Part shown: positions 34,657-42,943 of the stretch, in pieces
How positions within the stretch are numbered: position 1 is the first letter of the stretch
How the letters are laid out: every line of letters starts with the position of its first letter
DNA from: a virus
Direction: 5' to 3' (one strand)
IMG/VR virus record: IMGVR_UViG_3300018428_000052
Span: 1 to 43,082 of that record
Length of the DNA: 43,082 nucleotides
Notes under the pieces: model-generated
What the model saw: the letters and a program-made list of their open reading frames with translations, nothing else
Told to the model about the DNA's origin: nothing
Database searches by the model: none
Program-made: the position numbers and the translations under genes

Positions 34657-37119
34657 TTAAGATCCTTCAGTCTGTGTTTCGCCGCCCATTCTATTTTTCT
34701 CGCTGCCAAGACCAAATGCTTGTCCTACACTTGAACCTCCAATTGCACTAAGAATTGCATTACCAATTGCTTGTGGAGACAGATCATGATTTCTTAGTCT
34801 TGCTAACTGTAATGTTTGAGTAAATTTTCCATTTTTAAAATTATTTGTAACGTAAATAACCTTATATACTCCACTAAACATAGCTATTGGTAAAAATCCT
34901 CCTAATGGATATTTTACAAATCCATCTTTACCATTATAATCAATAGGTGTTCTAAAATTTAAAATTGTAGTGACCATGTTGTTAACTGGATTACAAGATC
35001 CTTCAATTGTTATTCCTTGATTTACTGGGTTAGGAATACCTAACCAATTACCTAATCCTGCATCAATTAACCAATAAGGGTCTCCATTAATTTCTAAATC
35101 TACTGTTATCATGTCATTTCTCGAATGTATGAGAGTTTCGTTCCATTGAGAAGCAACCGAAGAAGCAGTATCTCTGTTGCCGCCGCCGCCAGCAAGCTGC
35201 GGAGATTGATTCTGTGGATTATCTCTTGCTACACCAGAACCCGTTTCTTGACCCATAGTAACACCATTGGCGCTACCAGTATCAGTTGTAGTTGCAGTCT
35301 GTGTTTCGGGTGTAGAAGATGAGTTTTGTCCGCCTAAAATTTGACTTAAATTTCTTTGTGCTCTAGTAGCTTGTGCACCAGTATAAAATGACTGATTAAA
35401 ATGTAAATCAAAATTAATTATTTCGCTGTTTTCTCCAGTATAGATATAATTATATGCTTTTAATGCATTTGATTGTTGACCTAGTTTATCCCAAATACTA
35501 GATGATGTTGGAGCAGAAAACACTGTTGCCGGAACACGATAAGGTACTACACGATAAACATAAATTTTAGGAGATTGTCCAGTAACTAATCCTCCAAATA
35601 AACTAGAGCTATTATAAACATGAGTATGAATTCTAAACCACTCATAATCGCCCGTTTTATCTGCTTTTTGTTGAATTGCGTCTCTTCCCCAATTACTAGC
35701 TAGAACTACTTCTTCAATAATATCTGTTATTTTTGTAGCATTTTTAAAAGTAAATGTTTCTAAATCTTCACCTACTGTAATATTACCTCTAGTAAAAGTA
35801 CCTGGAGCATCTTCGTTTTCTACAAATGCTGCATCTTGAAAGCCTGGTGCAACAGCCGTTTGGGTTCCATACAAATTCATTTCTGAATTACCAATTGCGT
35901 TAATATCGATAGCAGCAGTTTGTTTTAGTTGATCTGCTAGTGGACTACCTAACACTTGTGCGCCGGGAAGTTCTGCTAATTTTTCTTGTAAGTCAGCTGG
36001 TATTTCTCCTGCATCACTACCTCGAATACTTTCCCATAATTTTTGAAACTGATCTGTTGCGCCGGCCGAAATCGTTGCTGTATTACCAATAGGCGGTCCT
36101 GATAAGCTGCCAATAATTGACTGATTTGGAAAACTGATAATATAAAAGTCTTCTGCAGGTTTTTGATCGGCACTAACTTGTTCACTTTGCAATGTATTAA
36201 TCTTAGAAGCTAAACTTTCTGCGCCAGTTTGTAATAATTCTGCAACTGTTCTGCCTTTAAGTTGGACGTCAGTTGTTACTGCATCAACTTGATCTATTAA
36301 GGCAGTTTCATTGTAAGGCACAGCTTTAACACTATAAACTGCACCAGATTCTGTAACATCCATATCACTCTTTACTAGTTTAATAGGAATGTGTCTTTTA
36401 CTAAAAAACGGCTCTTTAACATTTCCTTCATCATCATAGCCAATAAATTCTATACTAAGCAAAAATGGTGCTTGAAGATAGTTAGGATGCCCTGCAACTA
36501 ACGCCGCTGTTCTTAAGTTATGGAAAAATTGTCCCATACTATATGGTTCAATTACTTTAAAATCAATTGAAGTTGCATTGCTAAGGCGTGTACCAGGATT
36601 TGGTGCTAGGTGATTTTTTATTTCAACATCTTCAATAAAAAATTCTACCATGCCATCAACTTCATATATTGAAGGAACTTTATTCCCACCGGTACCTCCA
36701 CTTTTAATAATTTTAAGTAACGGTCCAACTGTTCTATAACTTAATGGAAAATTTAATTCTAAATTAGTTAATGCGCCTAACGTAAAAATATAGTTATAAC
36801 TTGCAAATTGATTTAGTTCATTTCTATAAGGAGGAAATCCTCTACCTAAAAGAGATAACGCACCGCCAAGACTAGGATTTTGAATTAGATCAACAACTTG
36901 TTTAGTTTTTTGTGCAACGTCAATTACAGGAGCAACTGCTTCTCCTATTGCTCCAGCAACTATTCCGCCGACTGCTCCGCCTACTTCTCCTACAATTACA
37001 TTTCCAGTATTAAGAGCGGCAGATCCTGCAGATTTTACTGCATTTGATGCAGTGGTAGTAATTGTATTTCCGCTTGGTGTAACTACAGGTTGTAAAAGTT
37101 CATTTAACTGTTCTGCCAT
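34657..37119 (-). CDS. Probable baseplate hub protein (gp27 position)
   Basis: This 820-residue virion protein begins with an unusual Gly/Ala/Val segment (NVIVGEVGGAVGGIVAGAIGEA, about 38-60) that looks like a glycine-zipper helix. GFPPYRNELNQFASYNYIFTLGAL then starts a beta-rich body. The C-terminal region (ITIEGSCNPVNNMVTTILNFRTP, MFSGVYKVIYVTNNFKNGKFTQTLQLARLRNHD) resembles the domain that ends tail-hub proteins of the gp27/VgrG/D type. A Thr/Ser/Gln-rich linker lies near 595-650. Its position just before the spike gene and after gp53 supports a hub role. It is twice the length of T4 gp27 (391), so homology is suggested, not shown. AGGAG lies before the ATG. Confidence 0.65.
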   Translation of the reverse strand: MAEQLNELLQPVVTPSGNTITTTASNAVKSAGSAALNTGNVIVGEVGGAVGGIVAGAIGEAVAPVIDVAQKTKQVVDLIQNPSLGGALSLLGRGFPPYRNELNQFASYNYIFTLGALTNLELNFPLSYRTVGPLLKIIKSGGTGGNKVPSIYEVDGMVEFFIEDVEIKNHLAPNPGTRLSNATSIDFKVIEPYSMGQFFHNLRTAALVAGHPNYLQAPFLLSIEFIGYDDEGNVKEPFFSKRHIPIKLVKSDMDVTESGAVYSVKAVPYNETALIDQVDAVTTDVQLKGRTVAELLQTGAESLASKINTLQSEQVSADQKPAEDFYIISFPNQSIIGSLSGPPIGNTATISAGATDQFQKLWESIRGSDAGEIPADLQEKLAELPGAQVLGSPLADQLKQTAAIDINAIGNSEMNLYGTQTAVAPGFQDAAFVENEDAPGTFTRGNITVGEDLETFTFKNATKITDIIEEVVLASNWGRDAIQQKADKTGDYEWFRIHTHVYNSSSLFGGLVTGQSPKIYVYRVVPYRVPATVFSAPTSSSIWDKLGQQSNALKAYNYIYTGENSEIINFDLHFNQSFYTGAQATRAQRNLSQILGGQNSSSTPETQTATTTDTGSANGVTMGQETGSGVARDNPQNQSPQLAGGGGNRDTASSVASQWNETLIHSRNDMITVDLEINGDPYWLIDAGLGNWLGIPNPVNQGITIEGSCNPVNNMVTTILNFRTPIDYNGKDGFVKYPLGGFLPIAMFSGVYKVIYVTNNFKNGKFTQTLQLARLRNHDLSPQAIGNAILSAIGGSSVGQAFGLGSEKNRMGGETQTEGS

Positions 37120-37120
37120 A

Positions 37121-37426
37121 TTAGGCTCCTAAATAAGATGTCAAGTTTGGTCCTTTAGGTAAAAATATTTTAACTCCAGGAACAAGATCATTAATTGGAT
37201 CTTTTAGTATATCCATATTTCTCTGTGAAAAAACCCACCATAGATCCTTTGTTCCGTACAAATCATATGCTAATAGATCTGGTCTAAAAGCATATTGAGG
37301 TTGCACAGTATATAATATGTCATCATCTTCAGCTGGAACAGGTCTGATACTTAGTATATCTAAATATTGATCATTAACTGTCATTGTTGTATGCCACGGA
37401 CTTGTAGATTTATATACTGCTGTCAT
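37121..37426 (-). CDS. gp53: Baseplate wedge protein gp53
   Basis: This 101-residue protein has the gp53 signature FRPDLLAYDLYGTKDLWWVFSQRNMDILKDPINDLVPGVKIFLP (about 47-91), a LysM-like wedge domain that clamps gp6 dimers and joins wedges. T4 gp53 is 196 residues, so this is the short form common in marine relatives. The ATG overlaps the stop of the preceding gene by one base (TAATG), with AAAGGA about 9 bases upstream, so it is translationally coupled. It neighbours the hub candidate with a 1-base gap. Confidence 0.88.
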   Translation of the reverse strand: MTAVYKSTSPWHTTMTVNDQYLDILSIRPVPAEDDDILYTVQPQYAFRPDLLAYDLYGTKDLWWVFSQRNMDILKDPINDLVPGVKIFLPKGPNLTSYLGA

Positions 37427-38235
37427 TAGATAAATCCTTTTCCATCAACAATATATTGTCCATTAACAAACGCATCTAAACTAAAATTAGTAACACTATT
37501 TCTGCTGTATGTAGGTTGTACAACTACTGATATAGAACTGCGAGTAGGTACCCAAGTACCATTTTCGCCTATTCCTACTTGAATATAATCAACATCGTTT
37601 GGAAGTTCAACTGTAAACATCTGAATAGTAACTGGAACATCTTTAAAAACAAAATCTCCATATCCGTTTAGTTTTACTACAGGTGGTGGAGACCCTTGAT
37701 TTGAACTAGCACCGTATGCCATTTTAGTAATCGATCTTAAGTAATGTGTTGCTGCAACCCAATACTGGCCTTCTAATTCATTTTCAATAAAAAAATCTCC
37801 TATGATTGTCATAGCATTCACTTGACTGTTCTGATATGCTGGAAAGGCATAATTACTATGAGTAGGATGTAAAGAATTGTAGTTAGCACTATGTTCCATA
37901 ATAATTTGAGGAGTATAAGGAAACATAAATCCGTCAGTTTCAAGTAGTGGTTGCAATACTGGACTTGTTTTGTATGAATTTGGCACAGATAATCTTACAC
38001 GCCAATCTAAGTCAACTTTTGAACCCCAATTTGCTGCTGTAAACCCAATGCCACCAGTAGGAACTGCTCCAGGTAATAAACCAAATGCTCTTAGAGCTTT
38101 GCCAAAGCCTGTATCAGAAATACTGTCAGTAACGGATTGAATAGGTTTTGTAATAACAGTATTGACGATACCTTCGCCTGCTTCTAATGCACTACCTACT
38201 AAGTTTTCTTGACTACTTGTTGGATCATTTGCCAT
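37426..38235 (-). CDS. Baseplate/tail-tube-type virion protein (gp48/gp54 position)
   Basis: This 269-residue protein has a helical N-terminal segment ending in GKALRAFGLLPGAVPTGG, then DLDWRVRLSVP, MFPYTPQIIMEHSANYNSLHPTHSNYAFPAYQNSQVNAMTIIGDFFIENE and QYWVAATHYLRSITKMAYG. This pattern recurs in baseplate blocks of marine T4-like phages next to gp53. The N-terminal helix and the LLPG/GFPP turn resemble those of the 820-aa hub candidate, suggesting the same localisation or a common origin. A tube-cap or tube-initiator role (as T4 gp48/gp54) is inferred from position only. AGGAGA lies before the ATG; it is the first gene of the minus-strand block, divergent from gp55. Confidence 0.6.
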   Translation of the reverse strand: MANDPTSSQENLVGSALEAGEGIVNTVITKPIQSVTDSISDTGFGKALRAFGLLPGAVPTGGIGFTAANWGSKVDLDWRVRLSVPNSYKTSPVLQPLLETDGFMFPYTPQIIMEHSANYNSLHPTHSNYAFPAYQNSQVNAMTIIGDFFIENELEGQYWVAATHYLRSITKMAYGASSNQGSPPPVVKLNGYGDFVFKDVPVTIQMFTVELPNDVDYIQVGIGENGTWVPTRSSISVVVQPTYSRNSVTNFSLDAFVNGQYIVDGKGFI

Positions 38236-38252
38236 GCTTGTCTCCTATAGTA

Positions 38253-38260
38253 TTATTTAG
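38253..38260 (-). promoter_or_regulatory. Possible degenerate late element CTAAATAA
   Basis: CTAAATAATAC on the minus strand, 17 bases before the ATG at 38235. It matches TATAAATA at six of eight positions and abuts the divergent gp55 promoter. No better late element is seen before this operon, so it is listed as a weak candidate. Confidence 0.3.
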
Positions 38261-38289
38261 TTGACAAAATTATCTACGTATATTATAAT
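38261..38289 (+). promoter_or_regulatory. Consensus sigma70 promoter of gp55
   Basis: TTGACA (38261-38266), 17 bases, TATAAT (38284-38289): a perfect match to the bacterial housekeeping consensus in both boxes and spacing. It stands 22 bases before the gp55 ATG, with AGGAGA at 38302-38307. This fits early expression of the late sigma factor by unmodified host polymerase. Confidence 0.88.
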
Positions 38290-38311
38290 GTAATGATTAA
38301 TAGGAGAAATT

Positions 38312-39148
38312 ATGAGGAAAGTAAATTATCTCAATAATAAAGACATTTTAAAAGAGATACACAAATCAAAATCAAAGTTTTCTAGCTTTGTTGATCCTGA
38401 GTATGCTCAATTTGATATTATTTTAGACGATATTGACAAAATTAACATTAGAACCATTGCTGAAGCAAAACGCAATAAAGCAAAACGACTAAGTGATGCT
38501 GATTATCAGGCTCGTAAACTAGCAGGCGAAAAAGTTAAACAAGCAGATTGCGAAGTAGACTATAAAAAGATTACAAAAGAAGAATTAATTTTTAGGATTA
38601 TGACATTTGAACATATTCCAGACGAGCCAGGACGTAAAAAAAATCCTAAAACTGTAGCGGATACAAAAATTAAACTAAATTTTCCACCTTTTCAACATTA
38701 TAAATTTAATGACGAAGGCGAATTAGTGCTTGTAGGCAAAAGTCATTGGGTTGGCGGCATGGATAACGGACATTTTAGTAAAAGTCATGCTCAAGCAACA
38801 GAAAAATTAGCTCGAATGTGGATGAAATTGTGCGATCGTTATGCAACACGCGGTAATGTTCGCGGATACACTTATAATGACGAGATGCGAGGACAAGCAA
38901 TCCTACAACTTGCACAGATAGGACTACAATTTGACGAATCTAAATCAAATAATCCGTTTGCTTACTATACTGCGGCAGTTACAAACTCGTTTGTTCGTGT
39001 AATCAACCTTGAAAAACGCAATCAAAACATTAGAGACGACATTTTAGAGATGAATGACATGAATCCTAGTTATACTAGACAACATAACGCAGAATGGGAC
39101 GCTGCTATGGCTAGAGAACAACAAGAAAATCCGAAAAAAACATCTTGA
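38312..39148 (+). CDS. gp55: Late-transcription sigma factor gp55
   Basis: This 278-residue protein belongs to the T4 gp55 family. The conserved C-terminal half has MWMKLCDRYATRGNVRGYTY, DEMRGQAILQLAQIGLQFDESKSNNPFAYYTAAVTNSFVRVINLEKRNQNIRDDILE: a sigma region 2-like core that recognises the TATAAATA late -10 element. It is longer than T4 gp55 (185) through an N-terminal lysine-rich extension of about 90-100 residues. AGGAGA lies 4 bases before the ATG. It has its own consensus sigma70 promoter and is divergent from the structural block it presumably activates; four late-type octamers lie in that block. Confidence 0.93.
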   Translation: MRKVNYLNNKDILKEIHKSKSKFSSFVDPEYAQFDIILDDIDKINIRTIAEAKRNKAKRLSDADYQARKLAGEKVKQADCEVDYKKITKEELIFRIMTFEHIPDEPGRKKNPKTVADTKIKLNFPPFQHYKFNDEGELVLVGKSHWVGGMDNGHFSKSHAQATEKLARMWMKLCDRYATRGNVRGYTYNDEMRGQAILQLAQIGLQFDESKSNNPFAYYTAAVTNSFVRVINLEKRNQNIRDDILEMNDMNPSYTRQHNAEWDAAMAREQQENPKKTS

Positions 39149-39173
39149 CAGTAATAATTTATGACGCTATACT
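39145..39173 (+). promoter_or_regulatory. Sigma70-type promoter of gp47
   Basis: TTGACA (39145-39150), 17 bases, TATACT (39168-39173). The -35 box overlaps the TGA stop of gp55. It is the same box and spacing pattern as at 5290-5318. It would drive gp47, gp46, hemC and following genes as one early or middle operon. Confidence 0.8.
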
Positions 39174-39190
39174 ATTAGTGTGATAATAAT

Positions 39191-39195
39191 GGAGA
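39191..39195 (+). promoter_or_regulatory. Ribosome binding site fixing the TTG start of gp47
   Basis: GGAGA lies 7 bases before TTG at 39203. No in-frame ATG is found near, and the product begins directly with the first phosphoesterase strand, so TTG is the likely start. Confidence 0.75.
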
Positions 39196-39202
39196 ACATA
39201 TT

Positions 39203-40213
39203 TTGTTTAAAAAAGCGGCTGTCTTTACAGACATACACTTTGGCTTAAAAGGCAACAGTAGAACACACAATGATGATTGCGAAGAGTTTGTTGACTGGTT
39301 TATCGAGCAAGCAAAAGCAAACGGATGCGAAACAGGCATTTTTTGCGGTGACTGGCACCATAATAGGAATAGTCTTAACCTTACTACTATGGATGCTACT
39401 ATTCGCAGTCTTGAAAAACTAGGCAAAGCGTTTGACAAATTTTATATGTTTGTTGGTAATCACGACTTGTATTACAAAGACAAGCGTGATGTAAGCTCAA
39501 CTATTTTTGGAAAACATATTGAAGGTATCACCTTAGTAGATGAAATCTACGAAGAAGAAGATGTTGCACTAGTTCCGTGGCTTGTAGGAGAAGAATGGAA
39601 GAAGATTGAAAAGATTAAAGCCAAATATATGTTTGGACACTTTGAACTTCCAAGTTTTTATATGAACGCTATGGTACAGATGCCAGATCACGGTGATTTA
39701 AAACCTAGTCACTTTAAAAATCAAGAGTATGTGTTTAGTGGTCATTTCCATAAACGTCAAGTGCAAGGCAAAATCCATTACATTGGCAATGCATTTCCGC
39801 ACAACTACGCAGATGCATGGGACGATGAACGTGGTATGATGATACTTGATAGAGAAAATAACAAAGAACCAGAATACATCAACTGGTGGAACTGTCCTAA
39901 ATATCGCACAACAACACTAAGCAAGTTACTAGATCCTAATGCAGACATTATTAAACCTAAAATGTACTTGCGTGTTACGATCGACTTACCTATCAGTTAC
40001 GAAGAAGCACAATTTATCAAAGAAACTTACATTTCTACACATGGTTGTAGAGAAATTACACTTATTCCGCAAAAACAAATTGAAGAAATTACAACAGACT
40101 TAGATATTTCAGCATTTGAAAGTGTTGACGAAATTGTATCTAAAGAAATTACTGCAATTGACAGTGACAATTTTAACAAAAAGATGTTACTAGACATCTA
40201 TAATGAGCTATAA
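39203..40213 (+). CDS. gp47: Recombination endonuclease subunit gp47 (Mre11/SbcD-like)
   Basis: This 336-residue metallophosphoesterase forms, with gp46, the complex that resects DNA ends for phage recombination-dependent replication. The metal-binding motifs are all visible in order: DIHFG (10-14), GDWHH (49-53), GNHD (85-88), GHF (145-147) and SGHFH (179-183). Length equals the T4 protein (339). Start is TTG with GGAGA 7 bases upstream. The stop is followed at once by the gp46 ATG, so the pair is coupled. The promoter at 39145 precedes it. High confidence. Confidence 0.95.
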   Translation: MFKKAAVFTDIHFGLKGNSRTHNDDCEEFVDWFIEQAKANGCETGIFCGDWHHNRNSLNLTTMDATIRSLEKLGKAFDKFYMFVGNHDLYYKDKRDVSSTIFGKHIEGITLVDEIYEEEDVALVPWLVGEEWKKIEKIKAKYMFGHFELPSFYMNAMVQMPDHGDLKPSHFKNQEYVFSGHFHKRQVQGKIHYIGNAFPHNYADAWDDERGMMILDRENNKEPEYINWWNCPKYRTTTLSKLLDPNADIIKPKMYLRVTIDLPISYEEAQFIKETYISTHGCREITLIPQKQIEEITTDLDISAFESVDEIVSKEITAIDSDNFNKKMLLDIYNEL

Positions 40214-41986
40214 ATGATTAAAGTAAAAGATCTTACAGTAAAAAACTTTATGAGCGTGGGCAATCAGACCCAAGCAGTAGATTTTAATAGAGAGAAGTTG
40301 ACGTTAGTGCTAGGCGAAAATCTAGACCAAGGAGGTGACGACAGCGGGTCTCGTAACGGAACAGGCAAGACAACAATTATTAATGCATTAAGTTACGCCC
40401 TCTATGGAACAGCACTAACTAACATTAAGAGAAACAATCTTATCAATAAAACTAATTCAAAAGGTATGGTAGTTTCACTTGATTTTGAAAAAGACGGTGT
40501 AAATTATCGTATCGAACGCGGTAGGTCACCAACTTTTTTAAAGTTTTTTGTTAATGATCAAGAACAAGAAGCAGAAGATGAGTCGCAAGGAGATAGTCGT
40601 AAAACACAAGAAGCAGTAAACGATTTATTAGGTATGTCGCACGACATGTTTAAGCATGTTGTAGCTCTTAATACATACTCAGAACCGTTTCTCGCAATGC
40701 GAACAAATGACCAACGTGCTATTATTGAACAGTTACTTGGTATTACTATACTGTCAGAGAAGGCAGAAAATCTTAAAGAGCAAATTCGTTCTACTAAAGA
40801 ATCTATTACAGCTGAAACATTAAGAATTGAAGCAATACAAACTGCAAATGAAAAAATTAGTGCTACTATTGTTAGTTTACAAAGTACTCAACGTGCATGG
40901 AATGCTAAAAAGCAGCAAGATCTTGCAAAATTACAGCAAGGATTAGACGAATTAGAACATTTAGACATTGAAGCAGAACTAGAAGCACATGAAAAATTAT
41001 CTAATTGGACCGAACATAACAACGCAATTACGGCTCTTAAAAAAGAATTAAGCACATTAGAGAGTGCATTACTACGTGCCGACAAGTCTGTTGAAAAGGC
41101 GGAAAAAGACATCGCAAATCTTGAAGATGCTACTTGTTATACGTGCGGACAAGCACTGCATGACGACAAAAAAACAGAAATTGAAACAAGAAAAACTAAA
41201 GAATTAAACGATGCATTAGCATATCAAACAGAAGTAAATGATAAAATTAGCGGCGTAATGAAAAGTCTTAAAGAAATTGGAGACATTAATGGGCGTCCGG
41301 TAACTTTTTATGAAAACTCAAAAGAAGCATATGATCATCGCACTAATGTTGACGGATTAAAGCAAGCTCTGCTTTCAAAAGAAAACGAAGAAGATCCTTA
41401 TCAATCTCAAATTGACGAATTGAATAATAGTGCAATGCAAGTTATTGAATGGGATCAAGTAAATGAACTTAATAATCTTAAAGATCATCAAGAGTTTTTA
41501 CTAAAACTGCTTACAAACAAAGATAGTTTTATCCGTAAAAAGATTATTGAGCAAAACCTTGCGTATCTAAACAATCGACTTACATATTATCTCGATAAGT
41601 TAGGTTTGCCGCATCAAGTTGTGTTCCAAAATGATTTAAATGTTGAAATTACTCAACTAGGACAAGATTTAGACTTTGATAACCTATCGAGAGGTGAGCG
41701 TAACAGACTTATACTAGGTATGAGCTTTGCATTCCGTGATGTTTGGGAAAGTTTGTATCAAAACATTAACTTGTTATTCATTGACGAGTTGATTGATAGC
41801 GGTATGGACACTGCTGGTGTTGAAAGTGCGTTAAGTGTCCTTAAAAAGATTGCACGTGAAAGAGAAAAGAATATTTTCTTAATCTCACATAAAGACGAGT
41901 TAGTTGGAAGAGTGAACACAATTCTCAAAGTTGTAAAGGAAAATGGATTTACAAGTTATGAGAATGATGTTGAAGTAGTAGAATGA
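40214..41986 (+). CDS. gp46: Recombination endonuclease subunit gp46 (Rad50/SbcC-like)
   Basis: This 590-residue ABC-type ATPase is the partner of gp47. Walker A is GSRNGTGKT (45-53). A long coiled coil (about 185-450) is broken by the zinc hook CYTC (C308, C311). The ABC signature is LSRGE (491-495), and Walker B is LLFIDE (520-525). Length is close to T4 gp46 (560). It begins directly after the gp47 stop without a strong ribosome site, and its TGA overlaps the hemC ATG (ATGA). All catalytic motifs are intact. Confidence 0.95.
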   Translation: MIKVKDLTVKNFMSVGNQTQAVDFNREKLTLVLGENLDQGGDDSGSRNGTGKTTIINALSYALYGTALTNIKRNNLINKTNSKGMVVSLDFEKDGVNYRIERGRSPTFLKFFVNDQEQEAEDESQGDSRKTQEAVNDLLGMSHDMFKHVVALNTYSEPFLAMRTNDQRAIIEQLLGITILSEKAENLKEQIRSTKESITAETLRIEAIQTANEKISATIVSLQSTQRAWNAKKQQDLAKLQQGLDELEHLDIEAELEAHEKLSNWTEHNNAITALKKELSTLESALLRADKSVEKAEKDIANLEDATCYTCGQALHDDKKTEIETRKTKELNDALAYQTEVNDKISGVMKSLKEIGDINGRPVTFYENSKEAYDHRTNVDGLKQALLSKENEEDPYQSQIDELNNSAMQVIEWDQVNELNNLKDHQEFLLKLLTNKDSFIRKKIIEQNLAYLNNRLTYYLDKLGLPHQVVFQNDLNVEITQLGQDLDFDNLSRGERNRLILGMSFAFRDVWESLYQNINLLFIDELIDSGMDTAGVESALSVLKKIAREREKNIFLISHKDELVGRVNTILKVVKENGFTSYENDVEVVE

Positions 41987-42729
41987 AAATACGTATAGGT
42001 ACTAGAGGTAGTAAATTAGGTATAGCATATGCAGAAAAAGTTTGCAAAGAGCTTCCGTATGACACTGAAATTATTACTATTAAAACAAAAGGTGATTTAA
42101 ATCCAGACACTCCTGTTTCAGAAATAGGAGGCAAAGGTATTTTTTGTAGTGCAATTGAAAAAGAATTGTTAAACGGAAATATTGATATTGCCGTACATAG
42201 TTTAAAGGACATGCCCGGAGACGTCGAAACACCGGGCTTAGTAGTAAATTCTGTTCTTAAAAGAAATAGCGCACATGATGTTATAGTTGGAAAAGTAAAT
42301 TTTGGATGTACAATTGGTACTAGTAGTCCTCGACGAATAGCTCAATTAAAAGACCTTTACAATAACCTAAATATTATTATCAAACCTATTAGAGGAAATA
42401 TTGATACTCGACTAGAAAAACTTGATAGCGGCGAATACGATGCTATTGTGTTAGCAGAAGCAGGATTACAGACACTTAATATTAATAGAACATGGATTAA
42501 AATTCCTATAGTACCTGCAATTGGTCAAGGTATTATTGCACTACAAACAAGAGAAGACGACGAAGTTATAAATGAAATTGTAAAGAAAGTTAATCATAAA
42601 ACTACATATGCGCAAGCCCAATTAGAACGAGCATTACTAAAAGGTATTGGTGGTGATTGTACTACAAAAGTAGCTGCACATGCGACTGGTAGTAATCCTA
42701 TTACCTTAAAGGCAATGTATTATGATTAA
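41983..42729 (+). CDS. hemC: Hydroxymethylbilane synthase (porphobilinogen deaminase), short form
   Basis: HemC joins four porphobilinogen units into hydroxymethylbilane, the linear precursor of haem, chlorophyll, bilins and cobalamin. Visible motifs: IGTRGSKLG (5-13), HSLKDMP with catalytic Asp76 (E. coli Asp84), GTSSPRR (112-118), RGNIDTRLEKLDSGEYDAIVLAEAGL (137-162), PAIGQG, and ERALLKGIGGDC, where Cys226 aligns with E. coli Cys242, which carries the dipyrromethane cofactor. The product is only 248 residues against about 310. Only 22 residues follow the Cys (71 in E. coli), so most of domain 3 is missing. The ATG overlaps the gp46 stop. Probably a host-derived auxiliary metabolic gene. Active residues are retained; activity is unproven. 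Confidence 0.92.
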   Translation: MKIRIGTRGSKLGIAYAEKVCKELPYDTEIITIKTKGDLNPDTPVSEIGGKGIFCSAIEKELLNGNIDIAVHSLKDMPGDVETPGLVVNSVLKRNSAHDVIVGKVNFGCTIGTSSPRRIAQLKDLYNNLNIIIKPIRGNIDTRLEKLDSGEYDAIVLAEAGLQTLNINRTWIKIPIVPAIGQGIIALQTREDDEVINEIVKKVNHKTTYAQAQLERALLKGIGGDCTTKVAAHATGSNPITLKAMYYD

Positions 42730-42925
42730 TGACGATACACATGACAAATTAACCAAAGCATACATGGAATACTTTAAGGCCAACGAAGCATTTGAATCAA
42801 GAAAGTCTCATCGTACCCATGCAGCAAGTAGAAGATTCCTAAGGCAAATTAGAGATTTGGCAAAAGAACGTATGGATGAAATTCATAAAACGTACCAAGC
42901 CAAAAAAGAGGCAGAGAAAAAATAG
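42722..42925 (+). CDS. Small charged helical protein, unknown
   Basis: This 67-residue protein is strongly basic and helical (KLTKAYMEYFKANEAFESRKSHRTHAASRRFLRQIRDLAKERMDEIHKTY), with a predicted amphipathic helix throughout and no recognised domain. Its ATG lies within the last codons of hemC (8-base overlap), so it is coupled to it. The Arg/Lys-rich middle could bind nucleic acid, but nothing more can be said. The coding call rests on the overlap, the absence of other frames and the following gene only 18 bases away. Confidence 0.65.
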   Translation: MINDDTHDKLTKAYMEYFKANEAFESRKSHRTHAASRRFLRQIRDLAKERMDEIHKTYQAKKEAEKK

Positions 42926-42943
42926 GCACAGGTAAGTAAGTTC

